From the NCBI GenBank assembly GCA_910588825.1, contig CAJURF010000001.1, positions 60,940-124,939 on the forward strand: DNA of 64,000 nucleotides. The letters run 5' to 3'. The notes under the pieces were generated by a model, which searched no databases, was not told the origin of the DNA, and worked only from the letters and a program-made list of their open reading frames with translations. How positions within the stretch are numbered: position 1 is the stretch's first letter; every line of letters begins with the position of its first letter. A program made the position numbers and the translations under genes. The stretch is from an uncultured Lachnospiraceae bacterium (GTDB lineage Bacteria > Bacillota > Clostridia > Lachnospirales > Lachnospiraceae). Below, one piece after another: positions 24,550 to 33,987 of the stretch.

Positions 24550-25638
24550 TTAATATTCAAGGGTCTCCATATATTTCATATAACGCACCACCATCATGGC
24601 AATTTTAAATGTGATGGCATCTTCAAACACACGCAGATCAAGCCCGGTGCTTTTTTGCAGTTTATCCAAGCGGTACACCAGAGTATTTCTGTGTATATAA
24701 AGCTGTCTGGAAGTCTCCGAGACATTCAGGCTGTTCTCAAAAAATTTATCAATGGTTACCAGAGTCTCCTCTTCGAAATCATCCGGTGATTTGTTCTCGA
24801 ATATTTCCCGGATAAACATTTTGCACAGAGGTATGGGCAGCTGGTAAATCAATCTCCCGATTCCCAGAGAACTGTACGCAATCACCTCTTTGTCCCCAAA
24901 GAAAATCTTTCCCACATCCAGAGCCATCCGCGCTTCTTTATAAGAACGGGATACTTCTTTCAACTCCCTGGCTATAGCGCCGTATGCAATGTGATTCCCG
25001 GACTGTTTATCCAGCCCCAGAGAATCCAAGACGCTTTTTGCCAGTTTATCAATTTCCTCATATCCCTCGTCCTCTGCCAGCTCTTTTACAATAATAATAC
25101 TCTTTTCGTCAACCGCAGTGATAAAATCTCCGCTCTTGCCATGAAACAGCGCTTTCACGTTTTCCACTGAATGATGTTCTTTCTTCTGGCTTGTTTCCAG
25201 AATCAGCACCACCCTGCGCATATCAGCCTCAATGTGAAGCTTTTTTGCACGGTTATAGATATCCACCAGAAGCAGATTATCCAGCAGCAGGTTTTTGATA
25301 AAACTGTCTTTATCAAACCGCTCTTTATATGCAACAATCAGACTCTGAATCTGAAATGCAGCCAGTTTGCCGATCATATAAGTGTCTTCATTGTCCCCAT
25401 ACACAACCAGAATATAATCCAGCTGATGGTCATCGCTCACTTTAAAATACTGATAGCCTTTCACCAGCTGGCTCTCTGCCTGAGACTCTGCAAAGGCTTT
25501 TACTTCCACAAAACCGGAGACATCTTCCGAAAATGTGGAGGCCAGGACTTTTCCCTCTGCATCCATAATGCACAGGTCAGTCCTGGAGATTTCCTTTAAT
25601 CCTTCTAACGTATTCTGAAGTACTTGATTCGATATCAT
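24550..25638 (-). CDS. CdaR/PucR-type transcriptional regulator
   Basis: A 362-aa regulator with an N-terminal sensor region (about residues 1-130, including a helix FQIQSLIVAYKERFDKDSF) and a middle GGDEF-like CdaR segment. At the C-terminus is the PucR-type helix-turn-helix: NSLNVSETSRQLYIHRNTLV (residues about 310-329) followed by YRLDKLQKSTGLDLR. Homologues respond to sugar diacids or purines, but this one stands immediately upstream of ftsEX with no metabolic genes beside it, so its ligand is unknown. Confidence 0.88.
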   Translation of the reverse strand: MISNQVLQNTLEGLKEISRTDLCIMDAEGKVLASTFSEDVSGFVEVKAFAESQAESQLVKGYQYFKVSDDHQLDYILVVYGDNEDTYMIGKLAAFQIQSLIVAYKERFDKDSFIKNLLLDNLLLVDIYNRAKKLHIEADMRRVVLILETSQKKEHHSVENVKALFHGKSGDFITAVDEKSIIIVKELAEDEGYEEIDKLAKSVLDSLGLDKQSGNHIAYGAIARELKEVSRSYKEARMALDVGKIFFGDKEVIAYSSLGIGRLIYQLPIPLCKMFIREIFENKSPDDFEEETLVTIDKFFENSLNVSETSRQLYIHRNTLVYRLDKLQKSTGLDLRVFEDAITFKIAMMVVRYMKYMETLEY

Positions 25639-25865
25639 CCTCTCACCAATCCTTTTCCTGTTTATTCACAGCTGCCCAGCCTTTTCCCTGCGCAGAGCAT
25701 CCTATCACAAACTGAACTGCTGCGTCATTCTCGCAAAGGCAATCTATTTGAATTTCATTTTAATACAAAATAGACAAAAAAGAAAGTAAAAATATTAAAA
25801 AAACATTCTTTTTTTGTATATAATTACCTATACCGAATTTCATACTTCATTCATTTTTCACACTT

Positions 25866-27635
25866 TTACAAGTCTCTGTCCAGCTGCCGAGTCAGATATT
25901 TGCCCACAATCTTGGAGAAATGCTCAATATCATGGATATATGCAAAATCCTTGCCGAAAATTTTCTTCTCTGTAGAAAGATCTTTTTCTTCTCCGGCGAA
26001 CACTCCCAGCACGCTGACTCCCATATTCCTCAGCCTGCGCACCTCAAAAGCCGTATCTCTCACCGCATATTTCCCCTCGTAAGGTTTGGGGGTGCGTCCG
26101 TCAGGTCTGTTGATAATCACATCATGGGGTCTGCCGTCGCTTAGGACAATGAGAATTTTCTTTTCTTCTTCCCGCTGGAGAAGGCCATAGCCGGCCGCCT
26201 TTACCGCCAGCCCATCCCGGTTATTGGATGAGGTAATGTAATCGAAAATCCTCTCATTGCAGCTTCTGTCATCGTCGTAATCCCGAAAACGGTGCAGAAT
26301 CGTGTAGTCCCAGAAAGTGCAGAAACTCATCACCCTGTGGGGTATCTCCACATTGCTTAGGCTCTCACTGATCATATATCCCTGGATGGCAACTTCCCCC
26401 TGCCGGGGACGCTGAGAACCGCTGGCATCAATGAGCACATCCACCACGAAGTCGGAACTGTCCCCTTTAATCTCCCTGCGAAACAGCTTGGTATCATCCG
26501 TGCGTCCCACTTTCCACATCCTGGCCGGAACGATTCCCCCCCAGTGGGAATCCACTTCTGTCACTTCATTTCGCATAATCAGAGATTTTTTCAATGTTTC
26601 TGTGAGAACTGCAATATTTCTCTTTACAGTGCGGTGTTTATCAAAATAGAGAAATTTATTTTTTTCTCTGGTTTTCTTCGCATATTTATATTGGTAATTT
26701 TCCTTTACCGGATTTTGAAGAATCCCTTCTGTAAAGTAGAGACTGCAGTCACTGTGCAGTTCCCGGCACATATGATAATTGATGCGCTTACTGTCCAGTT
26801 CTGCCAGATAGGATATGCCGAAATTCAGCTCCACATAAGAGTACATTTTCTCCAGAGCTTCCGGTGTAACCACTTTTATTGTCTGCTTTTTGGGCTTCTG
26901 CTCTGCCTCCTCTTCCACAGACTCCTCCTGGTCCATGTCCTCCATATTGGTCATATTGACTGTCAGCTGCTCCAGATAACTCTCAAAAGCATCCTCATAC
27001 ATTTCCTCGGACAAAAAATCCTGCCAGGAATATTCTGTCAGTTCTTCGATGGACACTGCCAGAACTTTTTCCAAATCCCCATACTTTTCTTCAAATTTGG
27101 GGTCCACCACCTGGTTGTACAGCTGGTCAATCTTCTCAATCAGTTCCCGGCTGTCAGCCGTCTGGGCACACTGATAGACCAAGTCCATCCATCTTCTGGT
27201 CTTGGCGTCCACCCGGTAACTGCCCTGCAGAGCCTCTCTCAACAGAGAATACTTCAGTTTCCCCCAGGGGGAAGCCGCCATTTTCTCAAATCTGTCGTCA
27301 ATTACCGCCTCAAAAGCTTTCTGGCGGATGGCTTTCACCCCTGGACGCTCTGCACAGATTCTTTCGCCCACCGCTTCTTCCATACACAGCTGGGCAATAC
27401 TCACAAGAGGCCCTTCCTCTGCGTGGAGAAAAATCTTCTTCACCAGATAGAGCCCCAGTGTCTCTTTATCGTAATACTTGGCAAATGCCCCCTGCTTCAC
27501 ACCGTCATACAGAGCAATCTCTTTTGCCCGGAGAAATGCCTCCACATCTGGCTTCATATCCAAAGTGTAGTCCCCGCTGACAGTCCAGAGCAGATTCTTA
27601 ATCCTGTTTTCTAATTCCAGTTGGTTCTCATCCAT
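25866..27635 (-). CDS. VWA domain protein (CobT/YehP-like partner of MoxR ATPase)
   Basis: A 589-aa cytoplasmic protein. The C-terminal von Willebrand A domain (about residues 385-580) has the metal-coordinating DASGS (MIDAS) motif and a later SDGRPHD. The N-terminal 380 residues are mostly helical, with an acidic stretch (MEDMDQEESVEEEAEQKPKK) in the middle. By family, MoxR AAA+ ATPases and VWA proteins act together as metal-insertion or complex-assembly chaperones. Its start overlaps the MoxR gene's end by several bases; ATG 27635 fits AGGG spacing better than ATG 27641. Confidence 0.85.
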   Translation of the reverse strand: MDENQLELENRIKNLLWTVSGDYTLDMKPDVEAFLRAKEIALYDGVKQGAFAKYYDKETLGLYLVKKIFLHAEEGPLVSIAQLCMEEAVGERICAERPGVKAIRQKAFEAVIDDRFEKMAASPWGKLKYSLLREALQGSYRVDAKTRRWMDLVYQCAQTADSRELIEKIDQLYNQVVDPKFEEKYGDLEKVLAVSIEELTEYSWQDFLSEEMYEDAFESYLEQLTVNMTNMEDMDQEESVEEEAEQKPKKQTIKVVTPEALEKMYSYVELNFGISYLAELDSKRINYHMCRELHSDCSLYFTEGILQNPVKENYQYKYAKKTREKNKFLYFDKHRTVKRNIAVLTETLKKSLIMRNEVTEVDSHWGGIVPARMWKVGRTDDTKLFRREIKGDSSDFVVDVLIDASGSQRPRQGEVAIQGYMISESLSNVEIPHRVMSFCTFWDYTILHRFRDYDDDRSCNERIFDYITSSNNRDGLAVKAAGYGLLQREEEKKILIVLSDGRPHDVIINRPDGRTPKPYEGKYAVRDTAFEVRRLRNMGVSVLGVFAGEEKDLSTEKKIFGKDFAYIHDIEHFSKIVGKYLTRQLDRDL

Positions 27636-28545
27636 AGACATTTTCCCTGGTCCAGCTCTCCGGTATCCGGGTCACCACAACGTCGTCCACAATCTCTTTC
27701 TCAAAAACATCAAAGGTCTTATTCGTCACGCCCATGCGCACGGCCTGCAGCGGGCGAAGTCCTGTCCGTATGGTTCCCATAGCAGCCAGAAGCCCTCTTA
27801 AATCCAGCGCTTTCGTAGATATTTCGCTATTATCGGCCTTCAGCTGCAAATCCAGGAACAGACCTGCAAACTGCTCCACTGCCTCCGGCTTTGCTGTGGG
27901 ATAGGAAGTTCGTATAATAAATTCCAGTGTGTCAGCCGTCTGGGGCGGCATGTCGATTACCAGGAACCTGGATACCAGAGCCTCATTCAGTTCTTTCGTT
28001 CCCGCATACCCATAGTTCATGGTACCGATGAACCGTGCCGCCGGGTGCAGGCCAATTTTATGATATCCGGGCACGTCAATGCTCCTTCTGTGGTCCAGCG
28101 TAGCGTGCAGCACAGACACGGCGTCGTTTTTCGCCATGTTAATCTCGTCCAGAATACCGAATCCACCGTATTGGGCACACTGGTAAATGCTGCCTTTTCG
28201 CAGCTTCACCTGATTATCCACAAAAGTATCTGTTCCAATGAGTTCCGCACTGCTTGTGTTTACGTGAAAAGATACATTATAGGCAGGCCGCCCAAATATA
28301 TAGGCCAGATTTTCTGCCAGGATGTTCTTCCCGGTAGCCTTTGAGCCTGTCAGCAGGATATTTTCTCCTTCCAGCAGACCGGCTATGGCCATTTCCAAAA
28401 TATCCTTTCCATAGAAGGGTATCACAGGTCTGGTAATCCTGTCTGCTGCCTCCTCAGGTACTGGATATTTTTCCCGAAACTCACGGATTCCCTGAATCAA
28501 TTCCGGATTCACCTGCTGTTCCTCCAAAAATCTAAAATCGTCCAT
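27628..28545 (-). CDS. MoxR family AAA+ ATPase
   Basis: A 305-aa MoxR ATPase with Walker A GSKATGKN (near residue 67), Walker B FGILDEINMAK, sensor IGTMNYGYAGTKELN and arginine finger context EALVSRFLVIDMPP. It is translationally coupled to the downstream VWA gene, a pairing seen in chaperone-type MoxR systems. The ATG at 28545 follows TAGGGAGAAAAAG. The target substrate cannot be inferred. Confidence 0.9.
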   Translation of the reverse strand: MDDFRFLEEQQVNPELIQGIREFREKYPVPEEAADRITRPVIPFYGKDILEMAIAGLLEGENILLTGSKATGKNILAENLAYIFGRPAYNVSFHVNTSSAELIGTDTFVDNQVKLRKGSIYQCAQYGGFGILDEINMAKNDAVSVLHATLDHRRSIDVPGYHKIGLHPAARFIGTMNYGYAGTKELNEALVSRFLVIDMPPQTADTLEFIIRTSYPTAKPEAVEQFAGLFLDLQLKADNSEISTKALDLRGLLAAMGTIRTGLRPLQAVRMGVTNKTFDVFEKEIVDDVVVTRIPESWTRENVYG

Positions 28546-28627
28546 CTTTTTCTCCCTAAGTTTTATGATAATTGATCCGTCCTTCAATTATCCGTATCAT
28601 ACCATAGCCTGCCCAGAGTTTCAAGTT

Positions 28628-31600
28628 CTACAGTTTCGTCTTCTTTTTCGAAGCATATACATATTTATAACGGGACTTTCCTGTCTGATAGACAATATGC
28701 TTTGCAGTCACTTTTTCACAGGTATTCACGTTCAGTTTCCCGGTGATATATTTTGCATTTTTCCCTGTCCATTTACAGGAACGCACCCGGGCTTTCCAGC
28801 CTTTGGCTGTTTTGCCAGAAACCGCTTCCACATAAAAGACTTTTTTACTGGTAATCACTGCGCCCAGACAATTGGAAGAGACCTGCACTGCTTTCCCGTT
28901 TACCACATTCAGCACATAGCATGGCTTAGGCGCGGGGGCTTTCGTATACGGCATGACCAGAAAACGCCTGCCGTAACGGCCCACGATGGAGGCGTTGCTT
29001 CGTACCGTCTGCTTTGCAAAGGTTTTCGTATTCATGGCACATAAGTTTCTTTTTCCCGAAGCAGTTACTTTCTCATAGTATAATTTCCCCGCATATACCA
29101 GCTTTATATATGCTTCCCCGGCAATCTGCGCCAGTTTTGTCCTGTTTCCTCCCTTTTTCTGGCGGTAAATCACTGTCTTACAGCTTGAAGAATCCTTAAT
29201 AAAATCTGCCGAGTAGGTATAACTTCCGCTGACTACTTCTCCACCTGCCCCAGTCTGCGGGATCTGCACACTCACCTGGCAGACTGCCTTTTGTTCTCCG
29301 TCCGCCGCCTGAGCCGTAATCTCTGTTGTCCCGTCTGCCACCGCAGTTACTTTTCCCGTCTGGTCTACCAGCGCAGCCTTTTTATTGCTGCTGTTCCAGG
29401 TAATTGTCTGATTGTACGCGTCTGCAGGCAGCACTGCTGCTGACAGTTTCTTCACTTCCCCTATACTGGTCAGTTTCAGCTGCTGTTTGTTCAAAGATAC
29501 GCCTGTTACTTTGACAGCCACTGTCACTTTACAGACAGCGCTCAGACTCCCATCTTCTGTGGACGCTGTAATATTTGCTGTGCCATTGCCCATTGCAGTT
29601 ACCTTCCCGTTTTTATCCACAGATGCCGTCTTCTCATTGCTGCTCTGCCAGCAGACTTTTTCATCCGCGGCGCTTATTGGTTCAATGGACGCCTTAATCG
29701 TCTCTGTCTGTCCAATCTCCTCCAGATTCATTTCACTGGGATTCAGGGAAATCTTCTGCACATTTGTGGACAGCTTGCGGATTTGAAAACGCTGTTCAGC
29801 GGCAGCTGTAAAAGAGTACAGGGCAAATGAACGGTTTTCTGAATCTGCTCCTGCTGGTGCCATCACAGAGTTTTTGCTGTTTTCCGGTTTCAGATAATAG
29901 CTGCTGTCATCTGCCCGGTAGATTTTCCACAACTGTCCGCTTTCCTCCTGGGTGAGAACAATCTCTGACCCGTTATCCGATGCCAAGGCGGCCAGGTATC
30001 TGCCGTCCGATTTGGACTGAATGGTATAGCTGCTGTCACCTTCCCGTCTGAATACCCATATCTGCCCCTTCCTATCTTCTGTTTCCTGAAGGCCCTGGAC
30101 ATTCTCTTCCTGTACTCCCAGCACCTTCCCGCTGCTTTCATGTGTGATCAACGCGTCAAAGTCAGTACTTAAGTTCTGTTCTTTATAAAAGTCCAGGGAA
30201 GCAGTGTCTATGGACACCGGTTCTGCCGCGGCCAGACTGTAATTGCCTGCCCTGTCATAGGCATATACGTGGGTGGTATACGCTCCGCCTGCCCCGCCCA
30301 GCTGTTCAATGGGGATGAAGCACTCTGCTTTCCCGTCAGCCACTGTGCCTTTGAACCACACTGCCTGGTCTCCTGTTTTCGATTCATGCCAGGAGGGGAA
30401 CATGACTCTGTCAATTCCCACATTATCTGTCACCTTACAGGTTACCGTATACCCCTCCGCGGAAATATCATTGACTTTTATATTTTTAATCACCGGCTTT
30501 TTCGTATCTGCCGTGATATCGACTGTCCAATAGCCCAGCAGCAGGTCCGGAACATTTTGGGCCGCATAGCTGGCATATATGTAGATGGTCTGGGTTCCCC
30601 CCTTCTCCACATAAATGGTGTCTTCAAACCCATGCTGGCTGCCTGTACCCGGATATGCAGACCCCACATCTTCTCTCTTCTTATCTGCCGTTATTGTGTA
30701 CCCCGGCGCTCCGGAATCCGCGGGACCTCCCACATATACCTGGATATCCAGCGCCTGTGTCACAGAGCTTTTGTCGAAAGCCCAGCCTCTCACCTGCACA
30801 CAGCCGGTTCCCCCCACTACAGAATCCACACATGCCTGGATATTGGAATCAGAACGGTAATCCGGCACGCCGTACCCGATAATCTGGCTGTCTGTCAGCG
30901 CATATCCGCCAGTACGCCCTCCATCAATCCTGACGGCGTTTCCCGCATTCCCCTCAATGGTGTGAACCCGTCCGCCGCTGACATAATTTACAATTCCCAC
31001 GTGGTCATATCCGCCGTTGGCATCCCAGTCAAAATAAATAATATCTCCGGATTTGGGCACATATCCGCTGATTCTGTTCTGCCAGTGCCCCTTTGCCTTA
31101 AATTCCTGGACCCCCATAAAGCAGCTGGCTGTTCTGGGAATCTGGCCGGATGCTCCCGCCTGGGCCGCGCACCAGGACACAAACGCATGACACCATGCGT
31201 ACGCATAGGTGCCGCCTATGGTTCCCAGCCAATAAGTATACTTATTGGGACAGCCGGAAACACCCACTTCCCGGCTGGCAGCTGCAATCAGATCACCGCC
31301 TGCGGCCCCTGCCCGCAGCTCACCCTCTTGTGAGATCTCCTCATTGGGCTGAAATTCCACCAATCCCTGCTCTAATGCCTGGTCCAGTTCTTCCTGGTCA
31401 AGAAGGTCAATCTCCTTCTCATGAGAAACTTCCAGATTTACTTCCTCATTTTTCACGGGTTCTTCCCCTGCTGCCCCTTCACCTGGGTTCCCGTTGTCCT
31501 CATCTGGAAGTATCTGGTTATCTGAAATCCCGGCAGGATACTCCCCCGTCCCGCTTTCTGGATTTTCGTCTGCAGGAGTCTCCTCCTCATCCGGCAGCAG

Positions 31601-31768
31601 CTGCACAGCATTTCCTGCTTCCTGGCTGGATTCCTCTGCCAGGTTTAATGACACTGCCTCTAATGGCTGTTCCTCTCCATACACAGCCGCCTGCACCGGC
31701 CCGGTTATGGCAGATGCTGTAATTACTCCGGCAAGCACCCCTGCCATGGCTTTCTTCAACACTTTCAT
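28628..31768 (-). CDS. Multidomain secreted CHAP hydrolase (CHAP, GBS Bsp-like, RICIN-like, two BIG2)
   Basis: A 1046-aa exported protein. Domain order: signal peptide (1-28), acidic linker (30-150), CHAP amidase/endopeptidase domain (about 155-285) with catalytic Cys193 (YAWCHAFVSWC) and His256 (GGYDHVGIV), an unassigned region (290-420), a GBS Bsp-like repeat (about 430-520, THVYAYDRAGN), a ricin-type trefoil-like region (535-675), two Ig-like BIG2 domains (680-760 and 765-845) and a C-terminal repeat region (850-1046). CHAP domains cut peptidoglycan stem peptides. No sortase or SLH anchor is seen. ATG 31768 follows GGGGAGGAATTCACA. Confidence 0.88.
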   Translation of the reverse strand: MKVLKKAMAGVLAGVITASAITGPVQAAVYGEEQPLEAVSLNLAEESSQEAGNAVQLLPDEEETPADENPESGTGEYPAGISDNQILPDEDNGNPGEGAAGEEPVKNEEVNLEVSHEKEIDLLDQEELDQALEQGLVEFQPNEEISQEGELRAGAAGGDLIAAASREVGVSGCPNKYTYWLGTIGGTYAYAWCHAFVSWCAAQAGASGQIPRTASCFMGVQEFKAKGHWQNRISGYVPKSGDIIYFDWDANGGYDHVGIVNYVSGGRVHTIEGNAGNAVRIDGGRTGGYALTDSQIIGYGVPDYRSDSNIQACVDSVVGGTGCVQVRGWAFDKSSVTQALDIQVYVGGPADSGAPGYTITADKKREDVGSAYPGTGSQHGFEDTIYVEKGGTQTIYIYASYAAQNVPDLLLGYWTVDITADTKKPVIKNIKVNDISAEGYTVTCKVTDNVGIDRVMFPSWHESKTGDQAVWFKGTVADGKAECFIPIEQLGGAGGAYTTHVYAYDRAGNYSLAAAEPVSIDTASLDFYKEQNLSTDFDALITHESSGKVLGVQEENVQGLQETEDRKGQIWVFRREGDSSYTIQSKSDGRYLAALASDNGSEIVLTQEESGQLWKIYRADDSSYYLKPENSKNSVMAPAGADSENRSFALYSFTAAAEQRFQIRKLSTNVQKISLNPSEMNLEEIGQTETIKASIEPISAADEKVCWQSSNEKTASVDKNGKVTAMGNGTANITASTEDGSLSAVCKVTVAVKVTGVSLNKQQLKLTSIGEVKKLSAAVLPADAYNQTITWNSSNKKAALVDQTGKVTAVADGTTEITAQAADGEQKAVCQVSVQIPQTGAGGEVVSGSYTYSADFIKDSSSCKTVIYRQKKGGNRTKLAQIAGEAYIKLVYAGKLYYEKVTASGKRNLCAMNTKTFAKQTVRSNASIVGRYGRRFLVMPYTKAPAPKPCYVLNVVNGKAVQVSSNCLGAVITSKKVFYVEAVSGKTAKGWKARVRSCKWTGKNAKYITGKLNVNTCEKVTAKHIVYQTGKSRYKYVYASKKKTKL

Positions 31769-31989
31769 TGTGAATTCCTCCCCTTTTTTAATATGTATCT
31801 CGGAATCTCTCTTTCCTGCACCTGCTTCTGTGGCTGATTTTCCACCAGATGTATATAAATATATTTTAACGTGCTTCCGGAATTATTTCAATAGTTTTGA
31901 ATAATTTTAACGGTATATGGCAAAAAATTACAAAAATATTAAATTTATTAATTTTAAAAAAACCACTTTTCTTTTTTATAAATCTGTAT

Positions 31990-31995
31990 TATAAT
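31990..31995 (+). promoter_or_regulatory. -10 element of tRNA-Pro
   Basis: A perfect TATAAT lies 12 bases before the tRNA start. No good -35 hexamer is visible in the T-rich stretch upstream. The 31769-32007 interval otherwise looks like upstream DNA of the CHAP gene and holds no gene. Confidence 0.5.
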
Positions 31996-32007
31996 ACATT
32001 TTGTGTT

Positions 32008-32081
32008 CGGGGCATGGCTCAGTTTGGTAGAGCGCACGGTTCGGGACCGTGAGGCCGCAAGTTCGAATCTTGTTGCCCCGA
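32008..32081 (+). tRNA. tRNA-Pro (anticodon CGG)
   Basis: The sequence folds into a cloverleaf: acceptor CGGGGCA/TGCCCCG, D arm GCTC...GAGC, anticodon stem CACGG/CCGTG with loop TTCGGGA giving anticodon CGG, and T arm GCAAG-TTCGAAT-CTTGT with one G-T pair. CCA is not encoded. The discriminator is A. It stands between the CHAP gene and recX. Confidence 0.95.
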
Positions 32082-32111
32082 CTTCAGTCTTTTTTATTCA
32101 AGGTGTAGAAA

Positions 32112-32150
32112 AGACCTGCATTCTTTTAAAGTTTAGAAGAATGCAGGTCT
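32112..32150. terminator. Bidirectional terminator between tRNA-Pro and recX
   Basis: AGACCTGCATTCTT and AAGAATGCAGGTCT form a perfect 14-bp stem. It ends in TTTTC on the plus strand and in TTTTC on the minus strand, so it can serve both tRNA-Pro and recX. Confidence 0.9.
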
Positions 32151-32155
32151 TTTCG

Positions 32156-32662
32156 TTATTCCCATTGCTGGCAGATTCCCTTTTCCTCGAAAACAGCGAG
32201 GATATCTTCCCACTCAAATCCCCGTCTGGCCAGGAATCCGGTGAGCCTTCGATACTCCTTTTGCGATAATTCTGTCTGTTCTCCCACTTTTTTCTCCACC
32301 AGTTTTCTGATACTGACTCTCTCATCTATCTCATCATCCAGGGCAGCCTGCGCCCATGCCTCCTGTACCTGGTCAGCATGGACGCCTTTCTGATACAATT
32401 CCTGAAACAGGCGGCGCCTCCCTTTTCCCTGAGAATGAGTGTTAAAATATCGATATGCGTACTTTTGGTCGTCTATGTAACCATAAGATTTCAAAAAATC
32501 AATGGTCTCATCTATGACATCCCGGGGATAACCGCCCTGCGCCAGTTTCATCCGCATATTTTTCTCTGTCCGGTCCATATATTCCAGAAGATGCAGTGCC
32601 CGGTGTTTCGCCTTTTCAGCTATACTCTTATCATGAGAATCCATCTGCCCCGCCTTCCTCAT
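32156..32662 (-). CDS. recX: Regulatory protein RecX
   Basis: RecX modulates RecA filament growth. The 168-aa, helix-rich protein has the family's repeated three-helix units: KAKHRALHLLEYMDRTEKNM, then DVIDETIDFLKSYGYIDDQK, YAYRYFNTHSQGKGRRRLFQ and GVHADQVQEA. Its ATG overlaps the last base of the recA stop (TAATG), so translation is coupled. Met at residue 7 is an alternative start. Confidence 0.92.
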   Translation of the reverse strand: MRKAGQMDSHDKSIAEKAKHRALHLLEYMDRTEKNMRMKLAQGGYPRDVIDETIDFLKSYGYIDDQKYAYRYFNTHSQGKGRRRLFQELYQKGVHADQVQEAWAQAALDDEIDERVSIRKLVEKKVGEQTELSQKEYRRLTGFLARRGFEWEDILAVFEEKGICQQWE

Positions 32663-33918
32663 TACTGTTCAGAATCCATGGGCATCTCAAAGAGTTCCTG
32701 TTCTTCTGCTGTCAGCGCATCTTCTGTCTCAGCAAAAGACTCCTGCCCATCTAGGGGAGACACTTCTTCCTGAGGTATTGGTTCTTCCTGAACCGCCGGG
32801 ATTTCGTCAGCGGCTGCTTCCTCTTCCTCAGACTTGTTCTTAGCGGAACCCTTTTTCCTGGATGTACCGGATGTCTTCTTGTCCTTGTCCTTCTCTGCCT
32901 CTTTGGCTGCTTCTTCCGTCTGTTCCACTCCCAGACCGTAATGGGCGCGGACTTTTTTCTCAATCTCCTCACAGATCTCAGGATTATCCCTCAGATATTT
33001 CTTGGCATTCTCACGTCCCTGGCCGATTTTCTCACCATTATAAGAATACCACGCCCCGCTTTTCTGTACTGTGTTCACCTCAGCGGCCAGATCCAGAATA
33101 TTGCCCTCTCTGGAAACCCCCTCTCCGAACATAATATCAAATTCTGCTGTTTTAAAGGGAGGAGCCACTTTATTTTTTACCACCTTCACCTTAGTGTGGT
33201 TGCCGATCATCACACCACCCTGCTTGAGCGTCTCCCCTTTGCGCACGTCCAGACGGACAGAGGCATAAAATTTCAGTGCCCGTCCACCGGTGGTGGTCTC
33301 TGGATTGCCAAAGGAAATGCCCACTTTCTCCCGCAGCTGATTGATAAAGATCACAATGCAGTTGGAGCGGCTGATGATACCGGTCAGCTTTCTCAGAGCC
33401 TGGGACATAAGACGGGCCTGAAGGCCTACATGAGAATCGCCCATATCCCCCTCAATTTCTGCCTTTGGAACCAGCGCAGCCACAGAATCCACAATCACAA
33501 TGTCGATGGCTCCAGAACGCACCATAGTTTCTGTAATCTCCAGCGCCTGCTCTCCGTTATCCGGCTGAGAAATGTACAGATTGTCCACATCCACGCCGAT
33601 TCTCTTGGCATAGACCGGGTCCAGCGCATGCTCAGCATCAATGAATCCGGCAATCCCTCCCAGCTTCTGAACCTCTGCCACCATATGTAGTGCCACAGTG
33701 GTCTTACCGCTGGATTCCGGCCCGTAGATCTCTACCACCCTGCCTTTCGGGATGCCTCCCACACCCAGTGCCAGGTCCAGACTTAAGCATCCGGTGGGAT
33801 AGGTTTCCACGTGCATATCCGCACTGGCCTCTCCCAGTTTCATAACTGCTCCTTTGCCGAAATCCTTCTCAATCTGCCCCAGAGCGGCCTCCAGCGCTTT
33901 TTTCTTATCATCTGTCAT
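32662..33918 (-). CDS. recA: Recombinase RecA
   Basis: RecA forms the recombination filament on single-stranded DNA and triggers LexA cleavage. The 418-aa protein has Walker A GPESSGKT (residues 66-73), IVIVDSVAALVPKAEIEG, the LexA/DNA loop L2 region FINQLREKVGISFGNPETTTGG, and a normal C-terminal domain to about residue 335. Beyond that lies a tail of roughly 85 residues, first Lys-rich, then acidic and Gln/Pro/Glu-rich, longer than usual. Its promoter carries a LexA box. AAGGAG is seven bases before ATG 33918. Confidence 0.98.
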   Translation of the reverse strand: MTDDKKKALEAALGQIEKDFGKGAVMKLGEASADMHVETYPTGCLSLDLALGVGGIPKGRVVEIYGPESSGKTTVALHMVAEVQKLGGIAGFIDAEHALDPVYAKRIGVDVDNLYISQPDNGEQALEITETMVRSGAIDIVIVDSVAALVPKAEIEGDMGDSHVGLQARLMSQALRKLTGIISRSNCIVIFINQLREKVGISFGNPETTTGGRALKFYASVRLDVRKGETLKQGGVMIGNHTKVKVVKNKVAPPFKTAEFDIMFGEGVSREGNILDLAAEVNTVQKSGAWYSYNGEKIGQGRENAKKYLRDNPEICEEIEKKVRAHYGLGVEQTEEAAKEAEKDKDKKTSGTSRKKGSAKNKSEEEEAAADEIPAVQEEPIPQEEVSPLDGQESFAETEDALTAEEQELFEMPMDSEQ

Positions 33919-33959
33919 ATAATTTCTCCTTATCATCCTATCAAATATCAACGCCCAGC

Positions 33960-33973
33960 CGAACCTATGTTCG
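33960..33973. promoter_or_regulatory. LexA operator (SOS box) of recA
   Basis: CGAACCTATGTTCG is a perfect palindromic match to the Gram-positive SOS consensus (CGAAC-N4-GTTCG). It lies between the recA -10 element and the start codon, where LexA binding would block transcription. Confidence 0.85.
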
Positions 33974-33987
33974 TTTTTCTGAATAAC

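Noticed and set aside
26544..27614. 356-codon plus-strand frame opposite the VWA gene
   Set aside because: Composition is Phe/His/Leu/Cys-rich as in shadow frames; the minus-strand protein has a clear MIDAS motif.
30269..31333. 354-codon plus-strand frame opposite the CHAP gene
   Set aside because: Antisense to the CHAP catalytic domain, with no start signal.
32098..32325. 75-codon minus-strand frame across the tRNA-Pro/recX terminator
   Set aside because: It runs through a strong hairpin and overlaps recX in another frame.
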